NCBI RefSeq assembly: GCF_041410465.1
Contig: NZ_CP166961.1
Location: forward strand, 1,860,001-1,924,000
Source: Thalassotalea sp. 273M-4
Lineage (GTDB): Bacteria; Pseudomonadota; Gammaproteobacteria; Enterobacterales; Alteromonadaceae
Direction of reading: 5' to 3'
Length of the DNA: 64,000 nucleotides
Part shown: positions 49,901 to 56,821 of the stretch, in pieces
How positions within the stretch are numbered: the stretch's first letter is position 1
How the letters are laid out: each line of letters opens with the position of its first letter
The notes under the pieces: model-generated
The model's database searches: none
The model's input: only the letters and a program-made list of their open reading frames with translations
What the model was told of the DNA's origin: nothing
Position numbers and translations under genes: made by a program

Positions 49901-52900
49901 ATGCCGTCGCACCATTATCTAAAGTAACAGTCGCAACACCCGCACCCTGAGTAGTACCTGGGGCAAGTTTAATGACTGCAACACCATCTTCGTTCGTTAA
50001 CGCCGTACCCGATGCTGGAAATAATGAACCTAAGGTTGATGAGAAATTCACTACCTCGCCAGAGGCATTGCCATCACTATCGGTAACGGTTGCGATTAAC
50101 TTAGCCACATTGGTTTTGCTAATTGCATTAGTCCCAATTGCTTGCCCCTGTGAATCTATCAACTCTAGCGTAACCGTCTTATCTAAAACAGGGACCACAT
50201 CACCTTCAGTCTCAAATCCAATCGAGTCAAATTCACCACTGGCAAGCGCTGCGGTAAGAAGTGCTGCACCTTTTACCGTACCCGCTGTTAAAGTAATTTC
50301 AGCAATACCACCGTCTTTGGTTAATGCACTACCCGATACTGGGTCGAACACACCTAAGCTGCTTGAGAAGTTAACCACTTCATCGTTAAGACCAGCACCT
50401 TTTTCATCGCTCACTTTAACGCGCACAATCGCCTCTTCAGTGGCACTGATGGTGCTGATAAACAAACCGGTGTTCTTACTAACTAAGCCAACAATCTCAA
50501 TTTGCTTACCCGTAACCGCTGCATTGCCATCGCCTTTTGATGCGAAGTTCACTTGACCTACCGCACCCGATGGGATAACCGCGGTAATCGTACCCGCACC
50601 TTCAACGTCTCCTGCGTGTAACTGAATACGTGCTGTACCATCGGAGCCAGTGAGTACGGTACCTGATGATGGCGACAAGAAGCCTAAGTCGGTGGCAAAG
50701 GTCACTACTTCATTTACTCTTGGAGTTTCAAAACCATCAACCTTATCGGTTAACTTCACATTTACCCAAATAAACTCTTCACCCGTTACTTCTGTTACAG
50801 TAGTTTTTGAAGTATCAACATCTGACTGTTTGGTTAATGTTAATGTCACTTTTGTTGGCTCTGGTCCTGTGACAATGATTTCATCACCTGCGGTTTCAAA
50901 ACCAATACTGTCGGTAGCAAAGTTGCTTAAGGTTGCAACCACCGTACCCGCACCTTCAATGGTACCTGCACTTAACGTAATTCTGGCTTCACCCGAAATA
51001 TCGGTTAATGCCGTACCCGAGACTGGACTTAGCAAACCAAGCGATGATGAAAATTCAACCACTTCACCTTTAACGCCATCGCCATTTTCATCAGTCACTT
51101 TCGCAACGATGGTAGCGCTGTAATTCGCGTTTATCTTGTTCTTATTGTCATCTGTAATGCTTGGATTGTCTTGTGGTAGCTCAATATCAAGCGCTACTTT
51201 GTTACCTTCAACAAGCACAGTATCACCTAAGGTTTCAAACCCTAAGTTATCGGTTTCACCTGAGCGCAATTTCGCGGTAACAATACCCGCACCTTTTACA
51301 CTACCCGCTTTTAACGTGATGGTCGCAATACCATCTTTATCCGTTAATGCGGTTCCAGTGAATGGGTCTAGAACACCAAGGCTTGCTGAAAACTCAACAA
51401 CCTCTGCTACGACAGCATCGTCATTTTCATCCGTCACTTTAACCGTGATGGTTGCAAAGTTTGCATCTGAAATGGTATTAGGCGCATCCGCATTAGGCTC
51501 TTCAAGAGCCAAACTCATCTCAAGAATTTTACCTTCAGCTAATTGATCACCTAGCGTTTCAAAACCAACCGATGCTGTTGCACCATTGTCAAGTGTTACG
51601 CTCGCAATACCCGCACCTTCCGTTGTACCTGCGCCAAGGGTGATCACAGCCACACCGTCTTCGTTTGTTAATGCGGTACCAGAGCCTGGGTTTAATGAAC
51701 CTAAGGTCGCTGAGAAGTTAACCACTTCACCTGGTACACCAACACCATTTTCATCTGTTACGGTGGCCGTTAACGTTGCAGCATTCGTAGAAGTGATCTT
51801 GGCTAACGGGAAGACAGCATCTGGGTCTGTATCATCTGCTGGCGTCGCAATGGTTAATGTGACGCGATTACCCAATACAGGGCGTGCATCACCTTCGGTC
51901 GCAAAACCTATCGAGTCAAATTCTCCACTTGCAAGGCTGGCTGTCACAAGACCGGCCCCTTTTACGGTGCCCGCCGTTAAGGTAATGGTTGCTGTACCAT
52001 TTGCATCAGTCAATGCCGTGCCTGATACAGGATCTAACACACCTAATGTTGAGGAAAAATTAACCACCTCACCAATAACATTTTCAATACCATCGGTGAC
52101 TTTAACAGTAACAGTGGCTGGATTGTCTGCTGAAATTAGGCTTGTACCATCTTTTGTGGTGTAACTGATATTAACTTGTTTACCAACAACCGTGCCACCA
52201 TCGCCTAATGATGCAAAGTTGATTTGGCCAATAGCACCCGAAGGAATAGCGGCTGTAATGGTACCCGCGCCTTTGATGTCTCCAGCATTTAGTACAATCC
52301 TAGCTTGGCCGCTTGTATCCGTTAACACCGTACCCGATGCTGGTGTTAAAAACCCTAAGTCAGTAGAGAACGTGACCACCTCCCCAACTCGCGGTATACC
52401 TGAGTCGGTTAACGTTGCTGTAACAGTGACTGGGTTAAGAGAAGATATTGGGTCGCTTAGGTCAATATTTGGGTTTGAATAAGATAAACTCATCTCTACT
52501 TTGGTTGGCTCAGGCCCAGCAACGAAAATTTCATCACCGGCTGTTTCAAAACCAATACTGTCGGTGGCAAAATTGCTTATCGTTGCCACAATGGTGCCAG
52601 CACCTTGTATAGTACCTGCACTTAAGGTAATTCTCGCTTCACCGGCAGCATCCGTTAAGGCTGTACCCGACGATGGGTAAAGTAAACCAAGCGATGACGA
52701 AAATTCTACCACTTCATTACGAACGGGTTGGTCATTTTCAGTCACCTTAGCGATAATGATAGCGCTGTATTTAGCATTTATTTTATTTGCATCAATAGTA
52801 GGATCCGATGGTGTGGCAATACGAAGCTCTACCTTTTTTCCATCTATTACTGGGGCATCCCCTAGAGTTTCAAAACCTAAACTGTCGGTTTCGCCTGAGC

Positions 52901-54530
52901 TCAATCTGGCTGTAATAATACCTGCACCTTGCGCGATACCCGCTTTAAGTCTGATTTGAGCGACACCTTGGTCATTGGTTAATGCAGTTCCGGTAAACGG
53001 ATTTAATACACCAAGACTTGAAGAAAAATCAACAACTTCACCTTCTACAGGCTTTTCAATATCGCCCATGGTTTCGGTAACCGTTACGGTGATGATAGCG
53101 TCGTTACCATCTTTAATGGTACCGGATTCATCTGAGTTTGGCTGTTCTAGAGCCATACTCATCATAAGTTTCTTACCTTTAGGTGCTTGATCACCTGCCG
53201 TTTCAAAACCAACTGATGCTGTCGCATTATTGTCCAAAGTGACTGATGCAACACCCGCACCTGGGACATTTCCAGCCTCAAGCTTGATTATGGCGACACC
53301 TTCACTATTCGTTAAAGCAGTACCTGAATTAGGTGATAAAGCACCTAAGGTAGATGCAAAGTTTACAACATCACCTACAACAGGTTGGCTTACTCCGCCT
53401 ACAACTTGAGTAACCGTTGCTGTTAATGTCGCAGAATTAGCTTCTGATATCGAAATTGTTGAAATGACAAGACTAACGTTTTTACCGATAACATCGTTGG
53501 CGTCACCTTCCGTTTTAAACCCTATCGCATCGAACTCACCGCTGGCTAGTGTGGCACTAATAAGCGCTGCGCCTTTTACAGAACCAGCCGTTAAGGTGAT
53601 TGTTGCAATACCCTCATCATTTGTTAAAGCACTGCCAGATACAGGGTCAAGCAAACCTAGCGTGCTTGAGAAATTAACAACTTCGCCTGCAACAGCACCG
53701 TTTTCATCGGTGACTTTAACCGATACAGTCGCTGGATTATCATTGCTAATCTCATTGCGACTTAGACTTATTTTTACTTGCTTACCGGCAACAATGCCAC
53801 CATCGCCAAGAGTTTCAAAGCTTATTTCACCAAACTCTCCAGTTGATGTTGATGCGGTGATAGTACCAGCACCACGTACATCGCCAGCATTTACTTGAAT
53901 CGATGCTTGGCCATTACTATCGGTTAAAGCCGTACCCGAAGAAGGTAACAAAAAGCCCATGTTAGAGCTAAAGGTAACAACTTGACCCGCTATAGGACCT
54001 TGTAAGTTAGAAACAACGGCTGTAACCGTTGCTGGAGAGTCCGCGGTAATGTTATGGGAGGTCATAGTTAACACTACAGTGGTAGGATTTATTACATTTT
54101 GATTTGCACCATCGCCTTTAGTTTCAAAAGTAACTTCAGCACTTTCGCCGGATTCAATTGACGCGGTTGCTTTTGCGGCCCCCTCAACGGTGCCGGCTAA
54201 CAAACCTATGGTGGCAATACCTTCGCTGTTAGTGAGAGCCGTTCCAGTTTCTACATCTAAAACCCCTAGGCCCGCCGTAAACTGGACAACAACACCAGCA
54301 ACAGGGTCATCACCTTCAGTTACCGTTGCGGTTAAGGTTGCGGGATTTATCGCTGAAACTTGGGGATTATCAATCGTGAGCTCTATGGTCGTTGTTGGCA
54401 CTATGGGTGTCGTACCACCATTGCCCCCATTTCCGTCAGGATTCCCACCATCACTAATGGGGTCACCACCACCACAAGCACTCAGAGTTAATAAAAGGAT
54501 CAGATAGAAAAAGTACTGTAAACGCTTCAT
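37962..54530 (-). CDS. Giant (5522-residue) surface lipoprotein of bacterial Ig-like (Big_1/invasin-type) repeats
   Basis: The N-terminus is a lipoprotein signal (lipobox LSAC followed by GGGD), so the chain is anchored by its N-terminus, presumably at the outer membrane. About 45 Ig-like domains of ~100-115 residues follow. Each has the pattern ATVTAKVTD..., GEVVxFSSxLGxLxPxSGTALT, GxAxITLxAGxxxGAG and a final FETxGD. Residues about 1001-4342 are six copies of a 557-residue, five-domain unit; one diverged five-domain unit precedes them. The last ~600 residues differ: they contain the only non-signal cysteines, and three calcium-loop-like motifs (DLNGNGRFD, DSDEDGQFD, DFNKSGTFD) near residues 5290-5360. 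No RTX repeats, autotransporter barrel or type I secretion gene is present. A role as a long adhesin or surface stalk is inferred. AGGGAG stands upstream of the ATG. Confidence 0.9.
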   Translation of the reverse strand: MKRLQYFFYLILLLTLSACGGGDPISDGGNPDGNGGNGGTTPIVPTTTIELTIDNPQVSAINPATLTATVTEGDDPVAGVVVQFTAGLGVLDVETGTALTNSEGIATIGLLAGTVEGAAKATASIESGESAEVTFETKGDGANQNVINPTTVVLTMTSHNITADSPATVTAVVSNLQGPIAGQVVTFSSNMGFLLPSSGTALTDSNGQASIQVNAGDVRGAGTITASTSTGEFGEISFETLGDGGIVAGKQVKISLSRNEISNDNPATVSVKVTDENGAVAGEVVNFSSTLGLLDPVSGSALTNDEGIATITLTAGSVKGAALISATLASGEFDAIGFKTEGDANDVIGKNVSLVISTISISEANSATLTATVTQVVGGVSQPVVGDVVNFASTLGALSPNSGTALTNSEGVAIIKLEAGNVPGAGVASVTLDNNATASVGFETAGDQAPKGKKLMMSMALEQPNSDESGTIKDGNDAIITVTVTETMGDIEKPVEGEVVDFSSSLGVLNPFTGTALTNDQGVAQIRLKAGIAQGAGIITARLSSGETDSLGFETLGDAPVIDGKKVELRIATPSDPTIDANKINAKYSAIIIAKVTENDQPVRNEVVEFSSSLGLLYPSSGTALTDAAGEARITLSAGTIQGAGTIVATISNFATDSIGFETAGDEIFVAGPEPTKVEMSLSYSNPNIDLSDPISSLNPVTVTATLTDSGIPRVGEVVTFSTDLGFLTPASGTVLTDTSGQARIVLNAGDIKGAGTITAAIPSGAIGQINFASLGDGGTVVGKQVNISYTTKDGTSLISADNPATVTVKVTDGIENVIGEVVNFSSTLGVLDPVSGTALTDANGTATITLTAGTVKGAGLVTASLASGEFDSIGFATEGDARPVLGNRVTLTIATPADDTDPDAVFPLAKITSTNAATLTATVTDENGVGVPGEVVNFSATLGSLNPGSGTALTNEDGVAVITLGAGTTEGAGIASVTLDNGATASVGFETLGDQLAEGKILEMSLALEEPNADAPNTISDANFATITVKVTDENDDAVVAEVVEFSASLGVLDPFTGTALTDKDGIATITLKAGSVKGAGIVTAKLRSGETDNLGFETLGDTVLVEGNKVALDIELPQDNPSITDDNKNKINANYSATIVAKVTDENGDGVKGEVVEFSSSLGLLSPVSGTALTDISGEARITLSAGTIEGAGTVVATLSNFATDSIGFETAGDEIIVTGPEPTKVTLTLTKQSDVDTSKTTVTEVTGEEFIWVNVKLTDKVDGFETPRVNEVVTFATDLGFLSPSSGTVLTGSDGTARIQLHAGDVEGAGTITAVIPSGAVGQVNFASKGDGNAAVTGKQIEIVGLVSKNTGLFISTISATEEAIVRVKVSDEKGAGLNDEVVNFSSSLGVFDPVSGSALTKDGGIAEITLTAGTVKGAALLTAALASGEFDSIGFETEGDVVPVLDKTVTLELIDSQGQAIGTNAISKTNVAKLIATVTDSDGNASGEVVNFSSTLGSLFPASGTALTNEDGVAVIKLAPGTTQGAGVATVTLDNGATASVTFQTLGDQLAEGKILEMSLALEEPNADAPNTISDANFATITVKVTDENDDAVVAEVVEFSASLGVLDPFTGTALTDKDGIATITLKAGSVKGAGIVTAKLRSGETDNLGFETLGDTVLVEGNKVALDIELPQDNPSITDDNKNKINANYSATIVAKVTDENGDGVKGEVVEFSSSLGLLSPVSGTALTDISGEARITLSAGTIEGAGTVVATLSNFATDSIGFETAGDEIIVTGPEPTKVTLTLTKQSDVDTSKTTVTEVTGEEFIWVNVKLTDKVDGFETPRVNEVVTFATDLGFLSPSSGTVLTGSDGTARIQLHAGDVEGAGTITAVIPSGAVGQVNFASKGDGNAAVTGKQIEIVGLVSKNTGLFISTISATEEAIVRVKVSDEKGAGLNDEVVNFSSSLGVFDPVSGSALTKDGGIAEITLTAGTVKGAALLTAALASGEFDSIGFETEGDVVPVLDKTVTLELIDSQGQAIGTNAISKTNVATLKATVTDSDGNASGEVVNFSSTLGSLFPTSGTALTNDSGVAFIKLAPGTTQGAGVASVTLDNGATASVTFQTLGDQLAEGKILEMSLALEEPNADAPNTISDANFATITVKVTDENDDAVVAEVVEFSASLGVLDPFTGTALTDKDGIATITLKAGSVKGAGIVTAKLRSGETDNLGFETLGDTVLVEGNKVALDIELPQDNPSITDDNKNKINANYSATIVAKVTDENGDGVKGEVVEFSSSLGLLSPVSGTALTDISGEARITLSAGTIEGAGTVVATLSNFATDSIGFETAGDEIIVTGPEPTKVTLTLTKQSDVDTSKTTVTEVTGEEFIWVNVKLTDKVDGFETPRVNEVVTFATDLGFLSPSSGTVLTGSDGTARIQLHAGDVEGAGTITAVIPSGAVGQVNFASKGDGNAAVTGKQIEIVGLVSKNTGLFISTISATEEAIVRVKVSDEKGAGLNDEVVNFSSSLGVFDPVSGSALTKDGGIAEITLTAGTVKGAALLTAALASGEFDSIGFETEGDVVPVLDKTVTLELIDSQGQAIGTNAISKTNVAKLIATVTDSDGNASGEVVNFSSTLGSLFPASGTALTNEDGVAVIKLAPGTTQGAGVATVTLDNGATASVTFQTLGDQLAEGKILEMSLALEEPNADAPNTISDANFATITVKVTDENDDAVVAEVVEFSASLGVLDPFTGTALTDKDGIATITLKAGSVKGAGIVTAKLRSGETDNLGFETLGDTVLVEGNKVALDIELPQDNPSITDDNKNKINANYSATIVAKVTDENGDGVKGEVVEFSSSLGLLSPVSGTALTDISGEARITLSAGTIEGAGTVVATLSNFATDSIGFETAGDEIIVTGPEPTKVTLTLTKQSDVDTSKTTVTEVTGEEFIWVNVKLTDKVDGFETPRVNEVVTFATDLGFLSPSSGTVLTGSDGTARIQLHAGDVEGAGTITAVIPSGAVGQVNFASKGDGNAAVTGKQIEIVGLVSKNTGLFISTISATEEAIVRVKVSDEKGAGLNDEVVNFSSSLGVFDPVSGSALTKDGGIAEITLTAGTVKGAALLTAALASGEFDSIGFETEGDVVPVLDKTVTLELIDSQGQAIGTNAISKTNVATLKATVTDSDGNASGEVVNFSSTLGSLFPTSGTALTNDSGVAFIKLAPGTTQGAGVASVTLDNGATASVTFQTLGDQLAEGKILEMSLALEEPNADAPNTISDANFATITVKVTDENDDAVVAEVVEFSASLGVLDPFTGTALTDKDGIATITLKAGSVKGAGIVTAKLRSGETDNLGFETLGDTVLVEGNKVALDIELPQDNPSITDDNKNKINANYSATIVAKVTDENGDGVKGEVVEFSSSLGLLSPVSGTALTDISGEARITLSAGTIEGAGTVVATLSNFATDSIGFETAGDEIIVTGPEPTKVTLTLTKQSDVDTSKTTVTEVTGEEFIWVNVKLTDKVDGFETPRVNEVVTFATDLGFLSPSSGTVLTGSDGTARIQLHAGDVEGAGTITAVIPSGAVGQVNFASKGDGNAAVTGKQIEIVGLVSKNTGLFISTISATEEAIVRVKVSDEKGAGLNDEVVNFSSSLGVFDPVSGSALTKDGGIAEITLTAGTVKGAALLTAALASGEFDSIGFETEGDVVPVLDKTVTLELIDSQGQAIGTNAISKTNVAKLIATVTDSDGNASGEVVNFSSTLGSLFPASGTALTNEDGVAVIKLAPGTTQGAGVATVTLDNGATASVTFQTLGDQLAEGKILEMSLALEEPNADAPNTISDANFATITVKVTDENDDAVVAEVVEFSASLGVLDPFTGTALTDKDGIATITLKAGSVKGAGIVTAKLRSGETDNLGFETLGDTVLVEGNKVALDIELPQDNPSITDDNKNKINANYSATIVAKVTDENGDGVKGEVVEFSSSLGLLSPVSGTALTDISGEARITLSAGTIEGAGTVVATLSNFATDSIGFETAGDEIIVTGPEPTKVTLTLTKQSDVDTSKTTVTEVTGEEFIWVNVKLTDKVDGFETPRVNEVVTFATDLGFLSPSSGTVLTGSDGTARIQLHAGDVEGAGTITAVIPSGAVGQVNFASKGDGNAAVTGKQIEIVGLVSKNTGLFISTISATEEAIVRVKVSDEKGAGLNDEVVNFSSSLGVFDPVSGSALTKDGGIAEITLTAGTVKGAALLTAALASGEFDSIGFETEGDVVPVLDKTVTLELIDSQGQAIGTNAISKTNVATLKATVTDSDGNASGEVVNFSSTLGSLFPTSGTALTNDSGVAFIKLAPGTTQGAGVASVTLDNGATASVTFQTLGDQLAEGNKAVSLSISSYNVSAENPATVTAYVTDSQGGVPYEVVNFSTSLGVINPTSGSALTDENGYATINISAGEIKGAGLIRATLTTQEFDTIGFATEGDESKVVGKDVQIHISSSSVTPTQPATLTVLVTENTVPMAGEVVNFASTLGQLSPNSGTALTDDLGVATITLLAGSENGAGVATATLTNQATAYVDYEITEAIPSVPNTKVVAMRLSSLEPISDAQPIEVIFKVTDAANIPISGEVVEFSSSIGVFFPFTGTAMTNASGEASITLKAGSVKGTGIVSAKLVSGESDSLSFETLGDTPKVIGKEILLSMPVTHIDAKSPATAKARVFENGLPVAREIVEFSATIGELDPFSGTALTNEQGIAEITVTAGSIKGAGMLTATLSTGASDSLAFQTEGDAEVDTAPIGTSLELKLLDDAGNETSSIDKTKPAKVIAILKDANGDGINGEVIAFETVLGILDPVFGTALTQTVEIDGVLTDGVASITLTAGAVEGASVLTATSKDVKGAVSFYTKGDQTTEITVDVVMVTPDTTDEITVINTTTPGQLIATVKGIDSPVIVTFSSDIGEIPIPTAITDENNQAIIDIFAGDKLGAGTITARLKDGEFGEALIVVGATNLEMGSGTPFVKGQAELGEATISAGGTTSVSVDILVPEIDPVTGEQALDSITGEPIYTPYNSPVEVFFSSNCAISGEAILSSPVISRAGKASSTYRADGCVGDDQITVSANAGGINLTATTAVKIEPASAGSIQFVSATPENISLQGVGGNETSTVIFQLLDTNGKPVSDTDVDVDFSLNTDVGGITLDPPSAKPDENGFVQTVVNSGTIATSVRVTAEIRGSSPRIATQSSMLVISTGIPDQDSFSLSAEYYNAEAWNIDDTTVEITARLGDAFNNPVPDGTAVYFTTEGGVIEPSCVTEDGRCVVTWTGQNPRPIDGRVTVLATAIGEESFADLNGNGRFDLADVDAFKGQNGYTGKDVSGTPYDLPEAFLDSDEDGQFDEIASDGHDDFVDFNKSGTFDPADGKYTGSLCAADNTGNCTDNFKSLNVRGSFVLIMASGEALISADQTPDDHESIDNSSDTVVNITGEGTAGASVFISDINSQPMPFGTTVKFSTTAGTIEGPDSFVWPSENTNGGRIFAVSIVGSEEPKNGKLIVEVVSPSGISTVYQGIDVEITAAAPVTP
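41503..44844 (-). repeat. Higher-order 3342-bp repeat, copy 3 (nearest C-terminus)
   Basis: A dimer of one A-type (41503-43173) and one B-type (43174-44844) unit. The A patch encodes SLFPTSGTALTNDSGVAF, the B patch SLFPASGTALTNEDGVAV. Confidence 0.9.
44845..48186 (-). repeat. Higher-order 3342-bp repeat, copy 2
   Basis: A-type unit 44845-46515 and B-type unit 46516-48186. Everywhere I compared it, its sequence equals copies 1 and 3. Confidence 0.9.
48187..51528 (-). repeat. Higher-order 3342-bp repeat, copy 1 (nearest N-terminus)
   Basis: A-type unit 48187-49857 and B-type unit 49858-51528. Upstream of it (51549 on) the related but diverged five-domain unit begins. Confidence 0.9.
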
Positions 54531-54760
54531 AGAAGCTGACTCCCTAGTTGTTATTATAATTTTCTCTCATTTCATCATAACTGATTAATAAATAAAAAGT
54601 TAGCCTTCTTTTAAAAAAATATATTATTGTTGAAATCTAGTTACATTACTGGTCAAATTACGGGTATTACAGGGACTTGTTATAATAAGCCCTCCTGCAA
54701 ACATGTTGCAGTTTGTTAGAACTGCTATTATTAAACAATCAAAATCACAAAGAACATTTT

Positions 54761-56095
54761 ATGAATAAAGAAAATGCAAAAGGCTTAACCCAACGAATTG
54801 TTATCGGCATGATAGCCGGGATTTTTCTTGGTCTCATCTTCCAATTTTTCCTCCCTAAGGATGGCGATTTAGTTATTCCACTATACTTATTTGACTTTCA
54901 TGTCCGCGGTTTTTTTATTGATGGCCTATTTGAAATCGGGGGCAAAATATTCATCAACAGCTTAAAAATGTTGGTGGTACCTTTGGTTTTTGTTTCTCTA
55001 GTGTGTGGTACTTGTTCATTAAATGACACCTCAAAGTTAGGTCGAATTGGCGGGCGCTCTATCGGGATTTATCTGATGACCACAGCAATTGCTATTACCT
55101 TAGCTATTTTTTCAGCGGTGATCATAGGTCCTGGTGAAGGGGTTAACATGACTGCCGATGTTACCTATGGCGCTAAAGAAGCCCCTTCGCTTACGCAAGT
55201 TATTATTGGCATGTTCCCCTCCAACCCATTTAATGCTTTTGTCGAAGGCAATATGCTGCAAGTGATTGTTTTTTCTTTATTGTTTGGTTTAGCGGTAGCT
55301 TTAGCTGGAGACGCTGGGGAACGTGTAGCGAAACTGTTTGAAGACTTTAATGAAGTTATCATGCGTTTGGTTGTTATTTTAATGAACCTAGCACCTTATG
55401 GTGTATTTTGTTTAATGACCACCTTGTTTACCCAACTTAAATTGGATGACATCCTCAGCTTGCTCGAATATTTCTTCTTAGTATTGGCTGTGCTTTTACT
55501 GCATGCCCTTATTACTTACCCAATAATATTAAAAACATTCACCGGATTGAGTCCGGTTATTTTCATTAAGAAAATGCGCACGACGGCGTTGTTTGCCTTT
55601 AGTACCGCAAGTTCGAATGCCACCATACCTTCAACATTGAATACCGCTACTCGAAAAATGGGAGTAGATAATTCCATTGCATCATTTACCGTACCTTTAG
55701 GTGCCACCATTAATATGGATGGCACGGCGATTATGCAAGGGGTAGCGACGGTGTTTATTGCCCAAGTATTCAATGTTGACCTAACGCTTACCGACTTTTT
55801 AATGGTGATATTAACCGCCACTCTAGCGTCTATTGGTACCGCAGGGGTGCCTGGGGTTGGGCTTATCATGCTCGCTATGGTGCTGGCACAAGTTGGTCTA
55901 CCTGTTGAGGGTATAGGCCTAATCATAGGGGTTGATCGTCTTCTTGATATGGTACGTACAGCGGTCAATGTAACAGGTGACTCAATGACCACCATCATCG
56001 TTGGTAAATATGAAGGTCAACTTAATGAGGACACATTTAACAATCTTGAAGTTGATAGCGGTGATGATATTGATTTTCATCATTTGAAAGAATAA
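54761..56095 (+). CDS. Dicarboxylate/amino acid:cation symporter (GltP/DctA family)
   Basis: A 444-residue DAACS transporter with about eight membrane helices and two re-entrant loops. Signatures are the serine-rich FAFSTASSNATIPSTLN in hairpin 1, the NMDGTAIMQG motif in helix 7, and GTAGVPGVGLIML with GVDRLLDMVRTAVNVTGD in hairpin 2/helix 8. The last includes the aspartate and arginine that coordinate substrate. It takes up glutamate/aspartate or C4-dicarboxylates with Na+ or H+; sequence alone does not separate these. The ATG at 54761 is preferred over an upstream TTG at 54713. It is divergent from the giant gene across a 230-bp promoter region. Confidence 0.93.
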   Translation: MNKENAKGLTQRIVIGMIAGIFLGLIFQFFLPKDGDLVIPLYLFDFHVRGFFIDGLFEIGGKIFINSLKMLVVPLVFVSLVCGTCSLNDTSKLGRIGGRSIGIYLMTTAIAITLAIFSAVIIGPGEGVNMTADVTYGAKEAPSLTQVIIGMFPSNPFNAFVEGNMLQVIVFSLLFGLAVALAGDAGERVAKLFEDFNEVIMRLVVILMNLAPYGVFCLMTTLFTQLKLDDILSLLEYFFLVLAVLLLHALITYPIILKTFTGLSPVIFIKKMRTTALFAFSTASSNATIPSTLNTATRKMGVDNSIASFTVPLGATINMDGTAIMQGVATVFIAQVFNVDLTLTDFLMVILTATLASIGTAGVPGVGLIMLAMVLAQVGLPVEGIGLIIGVDRLLDMVRTAVNVTGDSMTTIIVGKYEGQLNEDTFNNLEVDSGDDIDFHHLKE

Positions 56096-56110
56096 CCGCC
56101 AAAAGCATTA

Positions 56111-56148
56111 AAAAAAAGGGTTGCGATTTAGCAACCCTTTTTATTTTG
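56111..56148. terminator. Terminator between the symporter gene and tpm
   Basis: Stem AAAAGGGTTGC/GCAACCCTTTT with loop GATTTA, preceded by A-run and followed by T-run, between two convergent genes; works in both directions. Confidence 0.9.
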
Positions 56149-56156
56149 TTCGGTGG

Positions 56157-56807
56157 TTATTTGCGGCTAATAAGGTATAAAGTTTCTTTTAATTGACTGA
56201 CACTGAGTTGAATTCTGGCAAATTTCTTTCCCGTTAAATCACGCTCTGCCAACTTTTCAATAGTAAAGCCCTGAAACAAAGTCTTAATCTCGTCTTGTTC
56301 CACACTAAATGGTGGGCCTTTCATTTGCGTTTGATCAAACTCTAGTGATAACAAAAATACACGAGTGTTGGGCAACATAAAGCTTTTCAGATGCTCTACA
56401 TACTGTCGACGCATTAATTCAGGCAAAGCAATAATTGCAGCTCGGTCATAAATCCAGTCAACGTTGGGTAAATCTTGCGCGTTTAAGGAAAAGAAGTCAC
56501 CTTGATACAAAGATAACTGATCTGACTGATAGCGTTTAAACGCCCCCTCTTGTATAACCGAGTATTCAAGTTGATTTTCTTTAAAGAAGTCCAAACATGC
56601 AATATCACTGAGTTCATTAGCCACCACGTCTAAATGATTTTTAAAAAATAATAAATCTGATGACTTTCCCGATAAAGGAACTAAAACACAGGTGTCGGTT
56701 GGTTTACATAAGGTGGGGAAGTATCGCGCTAACAGCGGATGAAACTCGTCTTGGTGAAAACCAAGACGAGAATGTTGCCAGCAATTAAGCCAAAAGTCAT
56801 GATCCAT
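56157..56807 (-). CDS. tpm: Thiopurine S-methyltransferase
   Basis: A 216-residue SAM-dependent methyltransferase of the TPMT family. It starts DHDFWLNCWQHSRLGFHQDE, the family N-terminal SAM-binding segment, and has VLVPLSGKSSDLLFF, ANELSDIAC, and WIYDRAAIIALPELMRRQYVEHL. Bacterial TPMTs methylate thiopurines and also selenium and tellurium compounds, and have been linked with tellurite resistance. It ends beside a bidirectional terminator and starts 14 bp after the sohB stop, so both probably form one transcript. Confidence 0.93.
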   Translation of the reverse strand: MDHDFWLNCWQHSRLGFHQDEFHPLLARYFPTLCKPTDTCVLVPLSGKSSDLLFFKNHLDVVANELSDIACLDFFKENQLEYSVIQEGAFKRYQSDQLSLYQGDFFSLNAQDLPNVDWIYDRAAIIALPELMRRQYVEHLKSFMLPNTRVFLLSLEFDQTQMKGPPFSVEQDEIKTLFQGFTIEKLAERDLTGKKFARIQLSVSQLKETLYLISRK

Positions 56808-56821
56808 CTAACAACAGATCC

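Larger units (their letters stand above)
41503..51548 (-). repeat. Tandem array: six 1671-bp units (557 codons each) in the giant gene
   Basis: Landmarks recur exactly every 1671 bp (for example at 42295, 43966, 45637, 47308, 48979 and 50650). The first unit in plus coordinates begins at 41503, where the sequence first agrees with the copies, and the sixth ends at 51528; 20 more bases of a seventh match to 51548. Units are in frame and keep five Ig-like domains each. Two subtypes alternate, differing mainly in a ~200-bp patch at the low-coordinate end of the unit. Confidence 0.95.

Noticed and set aside
41503..51548. Tandem repeat as a CRISPR-like or satellite non-coding array
   Set aside because: Units are 1671 bp, contain no short repeat/spacer alternation and keep one reading frame throughout.
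38326..54507. Many plus-strand open frames of 60-194 codons opposite the giant gene, repeated every 1671 bp
   Set aside because: They are antisense shadows of the repeats: same period, alanine/serine/proline-rich reverse reading, no ribosome sites, no family likeness.
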